The notes beneath the pieces were generated by a model that worked only from the letters and a program-made list of their open reading frames with translations, did not search any database and was not told where the DNA came from. A program made the position numbers and the translations under genes. From NCBI GenBank assembly GCA_000499405.2, contig HG738137.1, positions 18,250,581 through 18,314,580 on the forward strand: DNA of 64,000 bases. The letters are read 5' to 3'. The stretch is from Onchocerca volvulus. Taxonomy: Eukaryota > Nematoda > Chromadorea > Rhabditida > Onchocercidae. Below are positions 22,367 to 34,886 of the stretch, one piece after another (position 1 is the first letter of the stretch; every line of letters starts with the position of its first letter).

Positions 22367-22651
22367 CTAAATTATTTTCATAAAAATTTGATAGCAAAAG
22401 AATTCGGATGCTTTGAAACGTGGCATAGTGTTGTTTAATTTGAAAATAATTGAAATGTTATCGAATATTTTGCTTTGATAACTTTCTTCTATCAATGTTA
22501 ACTCATCTGAATAAAGAAATAACTCTTTGCAGGTTTTTTCTAATTCCAAGTTTTTCCAAACCGATTTATGAATGAAATTCATTAGAAAAAGGCATTGTTG
22601 CATGATTAGATTGCATCTTTGCACTTTTACCGTAATTTCTGACTCGATCAT
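22367..22651 (-). CDS. Uncertain single-exon ORF, 94 aa
   Basis: ATG at 22651, stop at 22367. The sequence is not low-complexity: LELEKTCKELFLYSDELTLI, five cysteines, and a mixed helical pattern without a signal peptide or membrane helix. It reads more like protein than most open frames here, but there is no recognised domain, no clear trans-splice acceptor and no homology evidence. It may be a chance frame or an exon. Confidence 0.28.
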   Translation of the reverse strand: MIESEITVKVQRCNLIMQQCLFLMNFIHKSVWKNLELEKTCKELFLYSDELTLIEESYQSKIFDNISIIFKLNNTMPRFKASEFFCYQIFMKII

Positions 22652-25600
22652 TTAAATTTTAAATGAAAGAGAGATTAAAAATCAAAGACCAGAAGTTAAT
22701 CTATATCATTTATAAAAACAAAAAAAAGGAAAATTTGAAATAACGATAATTACATACAAATTAAGTGTTTTATTGCAACACAAGGGTTCACAACTCTATG
22801 AGTACTTTTGGTTTTTAAAGGAAAATTATTAACATTCATGAAACATTGTAAAGGTCATCATTTGCATAATCCATCAGGAATTAATATTCTATCAGATCAG
22901 TTTTTCCACATAAAATATGACCTAAAAGTTGATAAAAATTGATAAAATGTCACCTAAAGTTAATAATAGATTGACCTTTCTAAATGTACATTGGAAAGGT
23001 CAATGTATTATTGCTTTCTTTCTTTTTTTTTTTTTTATTATATGTATTGTTGGCAATTCGAATGAAGACTTTGGTCACTACTTTAATTGTCAGCAAAGAT
23101 CCGAAATGAGCATGCAATTAAGAGATCTATTATTGCAAATTTAAGTGGCAAAGATCAAGTTGAGAAGAATCAACAATGCAAAGTGCTGGCACAACGATTT
23201 AAAAGAGAATAAATTTATGATGAAAATTTTAAAATATTTCGAAATAGGCAAGCTGTAAAATGTATGTCTTGTGAATGAACTGAATAGAATTGATTGAATG
23301 GTGAGATAGGTCAATGCTAGCAAAAGTTTTTATTTTCAAAAGATGAAACAGATAAATTCGATGAAATCATTGTAATGATTTTCCTTGAATAGGAAGAGAA
23401 AATTTTTCTCAAATTTTTTGATATTTATATAAAATTTCATGAAAAAAAAAAAAAAAGAAAAAAAAGGTGGAATATCAATGCCATACTTTTTTATTTGAAT
23501 CATTGCTGCACTTTTTGTTCATTCAAACATTTAATTGAACTTTTAACAAATAACAAACTTTCAGCTATCATTTATTTACATTTTACAGTAATGTCATTTG
23601 ATTGGAACAAAAATTGGATAATTATCCAGAAATTATCGAAACAAACGATTGCTTTAAAATATTGCGAAATAGAGAAATAATTATTTAAAAAAAAATGAAA
23701 AAAAAATTGCGAAAAATTAAAGGTTACACTTGAAGGAGCGATTAGCGATTAAATTTTGAATGACGACCGTCCCTCCCATAAAAATAGGCTAAGCTGGATT
23801 TTCGTGTGCAGTTTGTTATAATTCCATATTAAATTAATCAATAAAATTTATGAGTAGGAGGAAAAAAGAGTGGCGAGGAGAAGATGAGAACAATAGATGT
23901 GAAGTGAGCATTATAACATTATTATGTAAATAAAAATGAACTGAAAGTTTTACCTAACTTAAAAAAAAGGCAGAAGAGCCTGAAAACAGGCCAGAACCAT
24001 ACTCAATTGATCTTGCAAGAAAATCAGTTATCATAAAGCAACGATCACTTTAAATGGCATGAAATTATCAGGGATATATTTAAGCTTCTTGGAAGCATAA
24101 GGCAGAAATCATAATGGAAATATCAATAAGTAAATTGAAACTCATAAATAAATCAATTTTTATTAGAAAGCATAGCCAGGAAGAAGAAGAGTTGAAATCA
24201 CTGATAAATCAAAGAATTCATATCTTAACTTGTCACTCTAATTTTATTGTTAGCAATTGCCCTTATCAGCAAATGGCTTATTTGTTGACCCTCGGATAAG
24301 ATTACACAAAATGATAAATTTCTCGGCATTTTAAAATTTATAATATATAGCGAAATGAAAGAAAGCATTTTGAAGTCACAATCATTGTATGTCAAATGAT
24401 TGATTGGCAATGTTTTTAAAAATTTCATAAATTTTGTTGAAATTCTAAAACGAGAACTGAATGTCAGAATCAGAAGAAAGGTTGCAAAGGACAATGAACA
24501 AGCATTTTCCGCTCAAATGTAAATTGAATGATTCAAGTCGAGACCAACAACCCGAGAAAGCAATCATTCCTTGCTTTTGTAAACATCAACCAAACACATT
24601 TACAATTCGTTACCAACCAACCAACCATCCAACCAACCATCATCAGAATTATTTAAATAACACATATGTTCAAACATATTGATTATTCATTTTAAATTTT
24701 TTTTCCAAATTAATATTGATAAGAATGAACCAGTATAATAAATTTAGCTATTAGAGAAACAAGAATTTTGCAATTTTGCGATTTTTCTTTCTATAAAATT
24801 CATTCACTTATGAAATTAGTTTTGAGCCGATAAATAGGAAGGAACTTAATCATTGAACAAATAAAATGGAATGATAGAATTTCGTTTCTATCTTGTTTTT
24901 CCTGAAAATTTCTCCTAAAACTGGAATTATTTCAAGAAAAATTTACTCACCTTTGTACCGCATCGCATAGTTTTGATGAAAATCATGTAACATTCAGATC
25001 AAAAATCAATATTCTAAGTGAAGCTTGTTTTTAAATTAACTAGTTGCTTATAGTTATTAAAACTGGGTAAAGCTAAAAACCTGTTTATGCATACTTATCG
25101 TTGAAAATAAGTGCAGTGACATTAATATCATCAAAAAAAAAAAATTTCTTTTTTTAATTAAATGTTGCGTTTTGATCGAAAAATCAAAAGTTTTCGGATC
25201 ATTTCTTCCTGTTTAGCTTTATTAGGCTATTATTTTACAAAGAAAAAAGCCAAAAAAGCGAAGAAACATTTATGAAGCAATAAAAGCATATTCAATCGTT
25301 GTTGACAACCTGATTAACTGCGTTGCTTAGGAGCATTTTATTGATTCAATAAAATTATGCATTTCATTTCGTGTTGATTTAATCGTTAGATAAGTGCTTT
25401 GCACTTTTTAACTATTCAAAACTTTTTAGTTTTGATTCTAATATATCTAAATGCATTTGACATTTTTTTTTTTTTTTTATCTCAAACTTTTAAATTGAAT
25501 GAAACGAACAGCAAGACTTGAAATTAAAAAATTAATTTGCAAATGGTCAGTCTGAAATGCATTTTTTTTTTTAAAAATTTATTTTTAAATAAGGAAAAAA

Positions 25601-26872
25601 TTTCAATATGATTACAAATGAGTATGAAATTGCGGAATTTTAAGGATGGCAAAAAAATTTTGCTTTTTCGCTTTTTATTACGCATGTTTAGAACTTTGAT
25701 TAGGAATAAACTCATATGTAAATTTTAATTAGAGGTGAATTCATTTAGAAAAAACTATTCTTGGAACTAAATTTGCTTAATTTACTTAGAAATAACTTTT
25801 GTTGCATTGTCAATGAAAAATAGGAAAATCAAAATATCGTCTAAAGAAATAAAAAATTTTTATCCACATATGTATAATTTTGTTTATAAAAGTTTAAACA
25901 ATGAACTCATACCTTTGTTATCAAATGTAACGTATCGCAAAATAATGTCACACAAAAACTGCAAAAAAATGTGAAACTTCCTGGATGAATGGGAAGTTAT
26001 TTCAATATTAAAAAGTTTTAGAGAACAAAATTTATAGGAACAGAAGTTGGAGATATAAGTTTTAGCTTCATTTTAAAATGGATGCAAGAAGGAGGATGGA
26101 CGTGGGAATAAAAGTTGTTTCAAGCACATTTGTCAATTTTTTATCAAATTTGAAAAATGAAAAAGTTATAAGGTTTGAAATATCTTGGTGTGAAATCGAT
26201 TGAAATTGATTGCAACTAAAAGGATGGATTATTAAAGATTAGGTTGAATGACGGCCAATTTACTTTTATAATTTTCATCCTGAATTAGATCTTACTATAT
26301 GCTTGATTGCATACATGTTATATTTTATAATTATTGCTACTGAATTACTCTTTTCTCAATTAACAGTGATTTGAGCGCCTTTCACGTCATTTGACATCAG
26401 AAATTTCATTTAATATTGAAATCCTTGACCTTATTCCATATCTAAATATAAAATTATATTCGCATATAGATAGAGGATTATCGAAATATCGACGGTTCTT
26501 TTTAGAATTTTTTGAGTAAAATTTAAATTCTGAAAAATTTGTTTAACATATTTACAGATTACAAGTAATATGAAATGATTTAATTAATTAACTTAAATGA
26601 TATACTGATTTTAAGAATGTTCTGTGCTTTAGTCATAAACATTGACACAAAATTAAAAGAACGTTTGAAGGAAATGGAATTTACGATGCATTATATTAAA
26701 ATGTAAAATGAGGCCTGGCATTTCAAAATACATCATTTTTATTGAATTAATATTTGAAATCTCTAATGGAATATGGCATATCTTCAATCAGTACTGTATG
26801 AAATGTACGAAAAGACATTTTCAGTTCAAAATATTTGAGCAGAATCGATGGATGAATTGATTCCACAGGAAA
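22652..26872. other. Intergenic region, no supportable gene
   Basis: AT-rich, with long T or A runs (22993-23010, 23446-23467). A CCAA/CCAT repeat lies at 24611-24640. A short minus frame at 24986-24951 (MIFIKTMRCGTK) ends at a perfect GTGAGT donor and might be an isolated first exon, but no partner exon was found. Confidence 0.45.
24611..24640 (+). repeat. ACCA/ACCAACC microsatellite
   Basis: ACCAACCAACCAACCAT followed by CCAACCAACCAT. It explains the Pro/Thr/Asn/His-rich end of the overlapping 73-aa frame. Confidence 0.85.
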
Positions 26873-28175
26873 ATGAAAAATTATTTGTTAATTTTAATAG
26901 CAATTTGTTTACAAAAAACAGGTAACCTAAGAAAAGATACATTATGATATATCTATAGGATGTGTACTTTGAGAATGGGAATTATCAGATATAAGATTTC
27001 ATTGTAATCTTGACATTCTCCAATTTATTAATTATTATTTTTAATTGCATTTTCACTCTCGATTCTTTGAAGATAATTCAAAAGAAACACGAAGATTTCC
27101 AATCTTTATATTGTTTAAAATGAAATGTAAATCGAAGTGGACAGAAATGGAAGAATAATTTTGAAAACTAAAAAACAGTAATTCATCCTATAAATATGAA
27201 AATAGTAATTCATCCTATTTTAAAAAAACTTCACAAAAATTTCGACAAGATAAACTTGAGTTTTAAAGGGAAAATATGACAAAAAAGATACATCGAAATG
27301 AACTCACAGTAATTATCTAAGTTCAGTATGGTTTCAAATATCGAAATTAAATCGCAACAAAACTACAGTGGTGGAGTACAAATTAGTAAAACTTGATTTT
27401 CGGTCGATTTAACAAATTTCTGATTAATCACTGCATAATACTGCCTGCGAGACATCTGTTTCATCAGGTGCTATTTTAACAAGTTTAATTATAAACATTA
27501 CTAAACGGTACTACTAAGGAAGTTCGTTATACTCAATTAATTTTAAATGAATAATTTAAAATTCTTATTCATTTTGCTAATATTTTACTGTTTTTGCTCA
27601 TCAAGATATCGATGGAAGCAACAGATTTTGCAAATATCGTGAAAAGAGCAATTGTTGGTATAAAAACGAAATTGTAAACAAAAATTATTGAAAAAATAGC
27701 AATATAGCAGATAATCAATCATAAAAACATTCAACTGTGACTAAGAAGAATGGGATTTAGGATGATAAATATGACTCTAATTCAAAAAGCTGAATTTATA
27801 CCGATCGAAAATTTTTAAAATCTAAGTTTAAGATGAGCCATATTTCTCAAATGTAATATTAAAATATGGGAAGGCATAAAGCAGGAAAAAATAAGCTAAC
27901 ATCAAGCAATGCAAATTAATAATTTTAAAGGGCAGTTTTATAAGATTACTTTAAGAGTCAAATTGCTAATTCAAAGCTGTTCACATTCTTGTCAAGCAAA
28001 AACTTGAACTTCTGGTTCATTTCGATAGCTAATGACCTTTTTAGCCATTGAGCAATTCTTTCTATTTACCATTGTAAATAAAATTTTGTTTTCAGTAAAA
28101 GCAAAATGCTTTCGAACAAATCATATTTCAATGGAACATGAAACTGACGATATTTCACCGTATATATTCAAATAA
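26873..28175 (+). CDS. Small secreted protein gene, exon structure partly resolved
   Basis: Exon 1 (26873-26921) is a near-ideal nematode first exon. A GATTCCACAG acceptor lies four bases before the ATG, the exon encodes a signal peptide (MKNYLLILIAICLQKT) and ends at GTAACC in phase 1. A terminal exon 28096-28175 follows a perfect TTGTTTTCAG acceptor and reads KAKCFRTNHISMEHETDDIS then PYIFK and stop, entered in phase 1. Between them lie plausible exons at 27073-27126 (DNSKETRRFPIFILFK, donor GTAAAT, phase 1 to 1) and about 27611-27656 (IDGSNRFCKYREKSNCW). The outgoing phase of the third exon does not fit the terminal exon without another exon or donor. If exon 2 runs to its own stop at 27158 the product is only 44 aa. 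The cysteines suggest a disulfide-containing secreted peptide; the family is not recognised. The gene converges on the integrin-like gene, whose stop is 326 bp away. Confidence 0.45.
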
Positions 28176-28500
28176 AAACAAAGGACAAAAATCGCATTAA
28201 ACATTTGTATATGTGAGAAAGAAATCATTTCTCGAAGTAATGTAAAATATAAAATGAAATTTGACAATAAAAGAGAGAATTCATTCATACATTTTCTTCA
28301 AAGAATTGAAATTTCAACATTGACCTTTTCTTCCTTACTTTTCCTTTCTTATCAAACTAATTAGTATTGGAATGGAATAAGACATTAGCTCCAAAAATTT
28401 AAATTAACAATAAATGTAACCAGTAAGATATTGAAAGATCGTTAAATTGAGAATCAATTTTGAATGGAAAGTACTTGTTTGATAAAAGAGTTGTGGGAAT

Positions 28501-31500
28501 TTAAGGCCAAAAAAGTATTAATAATGATATTATTAATGGAACGAATGAATGAACTTCTATCCGTAAACTACTATCTGGTTGTTTTTCATCGTGTATCATC
28601 TCATCATTAGCTTCATCTCTTGCTTTAGTTAATTCAGCCGATGCTTCGTCGCCAGGTGGTAGTATTTCACCAGCTATAAAAAAAGTTCATAAAAAATAAT
28701 ATTAAAAAATCTTTCTTTTGTTATGTTTCAAAATTTTAATTTTAAGATTATCATTTCATTCGATTAATCAGATTTTTGATTACTTCGACGTATACCTCTT
28801 TTCTAATCAAAAATAACTTGGCATGTTAATATAAACGTTTAAATTAACGCTGAGACTGAAATAGAATGTTAATTAAATTTTTGAATTGTATATTCACCTT
28901 TCATATCGTTCTCTTCTTGACCATTCATCTCATGTCCTTCAACTCCTTCGGCATATTCTTCGTTTTCCTCATTTTTATTTTTGTTTGTTTCATCTGAATC
29001 TTCTTGAAATTGATCATATTTGGCTTTGCTTATGCTATCTTTGGAGATTTCATCGATTTCTTTACTTTCTCCATGTTGATTGAAATCAGATTTTGGCATA
29101 TCATCTTCCATTGCCTCATTTTCAGCCACTACTCCACAACTTAATCCTGTGAAGCCTTCATGGCAAACGCATTTTCCACATTCACAAGTACCATGTCCAT
29201 TGCAAATTTTCTGAAAAAAAAAAAAAAGATAAAAATCTCAAAGAAATTAGACATATTGTTAATGAAGTTGAAATTAATGAAATATTAAAAGTTTTTGAAA
29301 AAAATCAAAATTAATCATAAAGATATCCAAAATTCAGTTCGCACATGCTTGATTATTTTGGATCATTGTGCAAATATAAATATTTTATAGATACTTTGAA
29401 AGAAATCAGATATAGATATTTTAATAGAATTTAAAAAATCTCTAAAATTTTCCTTAAAATTTACCCCTCCTTCTAGACATGGAGTAGAATCGAGCGAACA
29501 TGAGCAATCATCTCCTGTATATCCTTCTTCACATAAACATTTGCCACATTTGCATTCACCTTGACCAGCACACATTCTACCTTGCAAAGTTGGGCATGAC
29601 ATATTCTCGCATTCGCAAAATTCTCCACGAACCTACAAAAGATTCATAAAAGAATTTTATATCGAAATTAACAAAATTTAATTGATTAAAAAATTCATCA
29701 TCCTTGATTTCCATAAGAAATAATAGATTTTTGCAAATCGAACAGTAACAGTTTTCGAATTTCGCAATAAATACATCCTTTACGCATAAGTTTTTCAGAA
29801 GAAACGTAAACTTAAAAATTTTATTATCTTTAATAAGTAAATAAACTTGGAAATCCAAAAAAAAAATCAATCGCTTGTCCATTTCTACGTATTCAGCGTA
29901 TATGATCAAACTTCCTCTTTTCCTCCTATCATGTTTTTCGAATATTAGAAAGAATCTCAAAGTTCGTGTTGCATAAGTCTGATCAATGAAACACTAATGA
30001 ACTTACATGTTCGACGTTGCAAACACAACTGCCGCATTTACATTGACCATTACCGCTACAAATTAAATCTTTCGGAGTTCTGAAAAGGCAAAGAATATTT
30101 AATTTAGTATTTCCAAGATGATTATCCTACTGAGTTATTGAGCAAATAAGATTTTTCATTTCATTGTATGAGATAAATTTTTCAAAATATGAAGTGCAGA
30201 TATCTTTTTGAATTTTAAGTAAACTTGATTGAAAAAATGATTTTAATAATATCGGTCCTTACTTTCTACACCTATTTTCCAATTCTTGAGCTGATGAAGC
30301 GCCATGCTCTTTCAGATCACATTCACAGTGATTTCCACCTTTACCATGTCGGCATTCGCATACACCACAAATCAAATCTCCTGCTCCATAACATAGCGGT
30401 GATTTTCTCTCCTGGAAAAATTGGCATAAATAATGTGGATAAATTTTATTCAATATCTCATTCTTAAACATGGATTTTTGAAACATCGTATTTCTAATGT
30501 TTCAAACAATTAATAATTATATTTTCGAATATTGCAGATAAGAATCAATGAATTTTTTTTTTTTTTTTCAAATATTGCATATCTCTTCTATACTTATCTT
30601 ACACCGGATAACACTAGGAACAGTTCAGGTTCCGAGTTCTTCTACCGATGCGACACAGCAATAGTTTGCAATTCAAAGGAACGCAACAGTAGCAACAATC
30701 CGACAATTCAGTTAAGCAGTATTCTTCTCTATCAGTGACAAAGGAAAGAATAATCCAGTGAACAATTTATGTGGATATTCGCTAATAATTGCTCGCAATA
30801 TAAGCGATGAGTCATTGTTCCGTCGATCAATAAAATCCTTCTCAACATTTTTTTTTTTTTCTAATTATAAATGACGACATATTTCATTGACATATTTGAC
30901 CCTGTAGAAACATTAAAAAATAAAATCATGTAAAAATACATTTTAAAAAGATGTGATAAAGAATAACTGTGAGATTCATTAAGCAAGAAAATCTCGACTA
31001 CCTGATTTTGCACTTTTTCACACTCGCAACCACAAAATGGTGTAATATACATGGCGGAAACGGTCTGATAGCCATATGCGCCGATGGAAATCGCAATATC
31101 GCCACCTGATTTGCATTCGTTCAACGATACTTTCGCGAAAAATTCGATTTGATCACCTATCGCAACATTTGGACACTGTCGTCCTTGTACTCGTTTTCTG
31201 AAAACATTTGGCGCAATTTTTTTAAAGCTCGAATACTTGAATCAATTAGTAATGTGAAGAAAGTAACTATAAACATCTTGGACAAATGTGCAAATAAGAC
31301 AAACAGACTCAATTTGCGAAGAGCGAAAATTTGATTTGATAATATTAGCTATGTTTTATCAATTTTCATCTTTTCAAACTGATAAAATGAATCCTATTAA
31401 AAATAACGAATACTCTCAAAAATTTAATTTAAACGAATTTCATTTTATGGCAGGAAAGGTTAAATATGAAATGTCAACTATTCCATGAGAATTACAATGT

Positions 31501-34500
31501 TTTAAAAATTATATATTTGATTATATAGTTCAAATTTGATAAAACGAACCCGCCACAAAGAATGGAAAAATCGATACCAACACCCAATGATCGGAATTCG
31601 CTGGTTTGTATCACAAAATCCCGTTGACTTGAGTGCTGTGGCCTATGTAGATATTTGAACGGTACTTCGAGGATATCACCTGTAAATGCGATGAATTTGA
31701 ATAAAGAATGTATACGTAAATGTATGAAACTCCGTTTAATTGATTTTTACATTTTCAAAGCTTAATAAATTTAACTTCTCAAATAAAATACTGTATCCGT
31801 AATGTTGTACAGCTTTGCCAAACAAACAACTTATTTTATTTCTGTGATGCGGATAACTGAAGGATTTGCATCATTTTCATAACAATTTCATGAAGATTAT
31901 TTCATATAGAACTAACTTTAAGAGACTTTCTATTTATTAAAAAATAAGAAAAAGTCGAAAAATGAAATGCTAGATGCAAGTTTTGATCTAAAAGAAATTG
32001 CGAAAAATTTGTCAAAAATATTCAGCTTAATGAGGCAAAAGTACTGATAAAGAAATAAGTGATAAAAATAAGGCGACAAACTGAAGTATTTCATTTCAAG
32101 GATTGCGAGAATTAACAAGAAGCTAAGAAAAATGGTTTTTTCTGGTTTTCATGTAAAACAAAATCACACCTTATTGTGATTATTGGAAATCTTATTGTGA
32201 TAATTGGAAGCAAAAGTGAATAAAACTGAGGGAATTTCACAGACTGATAATCCTTGAATTTATGAAGGAAAATTGATTCAAGAGGTTGCAATGTACGTAA
32301 ATAATACATGTAAATATGAGCAAATAATTGAATGAGAGGAAAGGAAAATGATTATTGATGACAATTATCAGATTAATCAATGGAATTTCATCATATAATT
32401 AGCTTATGCTATAAGATAAAAGCAAAACAACGTGATATTGGATTCATCATTCATTTCTGATTGCTCAATTTCCAGAAATGAAACTAAAAATGGTTGAGAT
32501 TATTTCATTTATAAGGTTTTTTTTTTCTGTTTATTTCCTTCAATCATTTTAGTTTAAAATTCTAAATTTTTAAAATCATTTCAAGATGTATTGACTTTTC
32601 GAAATACTTTCGACAAACATTCGAATATAATATGATGGATATGTTTGATGCAAGAAAGCAAGCAAACAATTCTCTTATCTTCTACCAGTGATAATTATAG
32701 TTGCAACATGCACCTTGAACTTCTCTAACATCATTCGAAGCTTCTAGAATTTCTTTATTTTCCAAAAATTTCGTTCAACTTTACTTTTACACAGCAATGA
32801 TAGCTTTTTTTTTTTTGTTTATTTCCTCTCTTCTGCTTCACTATTTACATGTTAGAAAGTGCAAAATCACAAAAACAATATATTCTTTGTTTTTTTCTTT
32901 TTTTTTGTTTTTTTTTTTTCGAGCATTTTTGCTTCGCTCATTTGAACTTAGTTTAAAAAGATAGATGAAAAGAAATCTCTAAATCACTTTCCACTTTCTT
33001 TTTTCTTTTTTTCAATTAGCTATTAAAACAAGCACAAGAATGTGTTTATTACTGTATAATCAATTATCAATTTGTTGCTGAAGTATCGTTGACACTTGAA
33101 TTGAATTATAAAATTGAGCATGACAAAAGATAAAATGAAAGGAATCAGTCATTCGAGATTTGAATTTTTTAAATTCTTCAATGTAAGATATTTGCAAAAT
33201 TTCGAAGATTTTTTTTTTTTTTTGAAGATATATCTATTTGAATGATGAATTTTAAAGAAAAAAAAGTATTCTGAGTTGCCTGCCATTCCAAAATATCAAA
33301 AATTTATTTAGATGTATGCAAAAAAATAGAAAGATAAAATTCTGAGAATGTTAGAAAGAGAAATAATTGGGATATTTTCTTCTTGTCGATGGTAAAAATA
33401 AATTTGAATTTCGACCTTTTATAGTAAATTTTAAACACATTAATTCAGCAAAAGTTTGATAAAATCTTCATAGTCCTGCTATTTCATGAAGATATTTATA
33501 GAATTTGAAGACTGCTTTGTTAGTTTTATATTTAACAAATTAATATGATTACCAGGTTTCATCCTCAGAACAATTTGTTGTGGATCGAGTTGTACAACTG
33601 TCATACCATCTGCCTGTTTACTTCCTAGTGGTAAATTCTGCAATAATAATTATTATTTTTTGAATGAAAATTTGAAGAAAAAAATAAATTCGAAAAAATC
33701 AAACAATCTTTTGCGGTGTTCCTAATTTTTAGAGTTATAATGTAAATGAACCTCTTTTAACTAAATTAATAAAATCATAAGATTTAAATACTTGAAAATT
33801 TTTGAAATGTTTTAAAATTGATTTGATTAAAAAATTATTAAAAAACTTTTATTTATTACTCAAAAATAAATATTACATTTTGCGGTATAATTCGAATTTC
33901 TGTAGTGGGTGAATAGATAAGCGACGGAGCACATTTACCTTGAAATTCAGATTTCAAGTCACATCGTGAAGGACCTACCATATGCTGCAACATTTCGAAA
34001 GTTTTCATGCATCATTATCAATTCAAAAATATCAACTTGCCAAGAAACTATTTCATGAGATTTTTTCTTTCTTGAAACATTTTGACAGTCAAAGTTTCTT
34101 ATCAGCATGATATTATGGAGTATTGATAAGCCTAATTGGCTTAAATGATTATAGAAAACAGTCTCATTCATGTTTTTATGATCTAACTTATTCATATTTA
34201 GAAAGGTTTAATATAATTCAGATTCTCTGGAAAGATTTAATATAATTAAAAAATAAAAATTTTCATTTTTAAAAAAATTAAATACGTACTCAAAAAACTA
34301 GATTTAAAAACCCAGTTCTGCAGCCTGATTTGCTGATTTCAGAAAGCTAGACATATCGATTTAATAAATAAACAATGAATATATATTTGTTTCAATCTTT
34401 TTTTTTTCGAATAATTCTTCCAAATATATAAGTTTTTCAATTTGAGTTAGTTGAAAAATAATTTAATGCATTTTCATCATACTGATTCAATTAATCGAAT

Positions 34501-34852
34501 AATTTAATTCGTTGATGACTCAAATATATTCTACTATTATTAAATATCGAGTTCTTCAAATTTTCTATTTTTAATTTAATTTGGAAATAAATAATGAAGT
34601 AAACAACAATAAGCAGACCGGATCAAGACACCATGCACATTCCGGATGTTGTTTGATACATTGGCCACAACTTCTGCTACCCAGTGTATTGGTACATAAT
34701 TTCCTGACATCTTTCGCAAATACTGAAAATTCAATGAATTTAATGAGAAAAATATATTCTTACAACATATATAGATCAAACTCATCAGAAAGTTGCTTAC
34801 CATCAACAACAACGATAAATAAAGCAAGCAGCGAATATATTTGCGACTTCAT
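28501..34852 (-). CDS. Integrin-beta-like protein lacking the beta-I (vWA) domain, 516 aa
   Basis: Exons on minus: 34852-34801, 34722-34619, 33984-33877, 33637-33553, 31679-31550, 31197-31002, 30411-30263, 30079-30007, 29632-29465, 29210-28898, 28673-28501. Total 1551 nt with all phases consistent; donors after 34619 (GTCTGC) and 31550 (GTTCGT) are weak. Layout: signal peptide (1-20); PSI domain (about 27-72, CTNTLGSRSCGQC then CAWCLDP); hybrid domain in two halves (about 73-215, QLDPQQIVLRMKPG then VAIGDQIEFFAKVSLNEC); four I-EGF modules (about 214-382, for example GECKCGKCLCEEGYTGDDC). Then an acidic linker (385-498) and a hydrophobic C-terminus (SFVPLIISLLILFWP, 502-516). In ordinary beta subunits about 240 residues with the MIDAS metal site separate the two hybrid halves. 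Here both halves lie in a single exon (31679-31550), so the domain is absent, not missed in an intron. Beta-tail domain, normal transmembrane helix and NPxY tail are also absent. The end resembles a GPI-attachment signal. It is unlikely to bind integrin ligands and may act as a decoy or adhesion scaffold (inference). Confidence 0.88.
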
Positions 34853-34877
34853 TAGATGGAAATTAACTTCCAAATTT

Positions 34878-34886
34878 CTGCAAAAA
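34878..34886 (-). promoter_or_regulatory. Probable trans-splice acceptor for the integrin-like gene
   Basis: On minus, a TTTTTGCAG acceptor lies about 25 nt upstream of the ATG at 34852, with no matching upstream cis exon. This fits spliced-leader addition. Confidence 0.45.

Noticed and set aside
31680..33552. Possibility that the integrin beta-I domain is encoded in the long intron 4
   Set aside because: The two hybrid-domain halves are continuous within the single exon 31679-31550, so the expected insertion point is not at an intron. No DLSYS-like or MIDAS-containing frame was seen in the intron.
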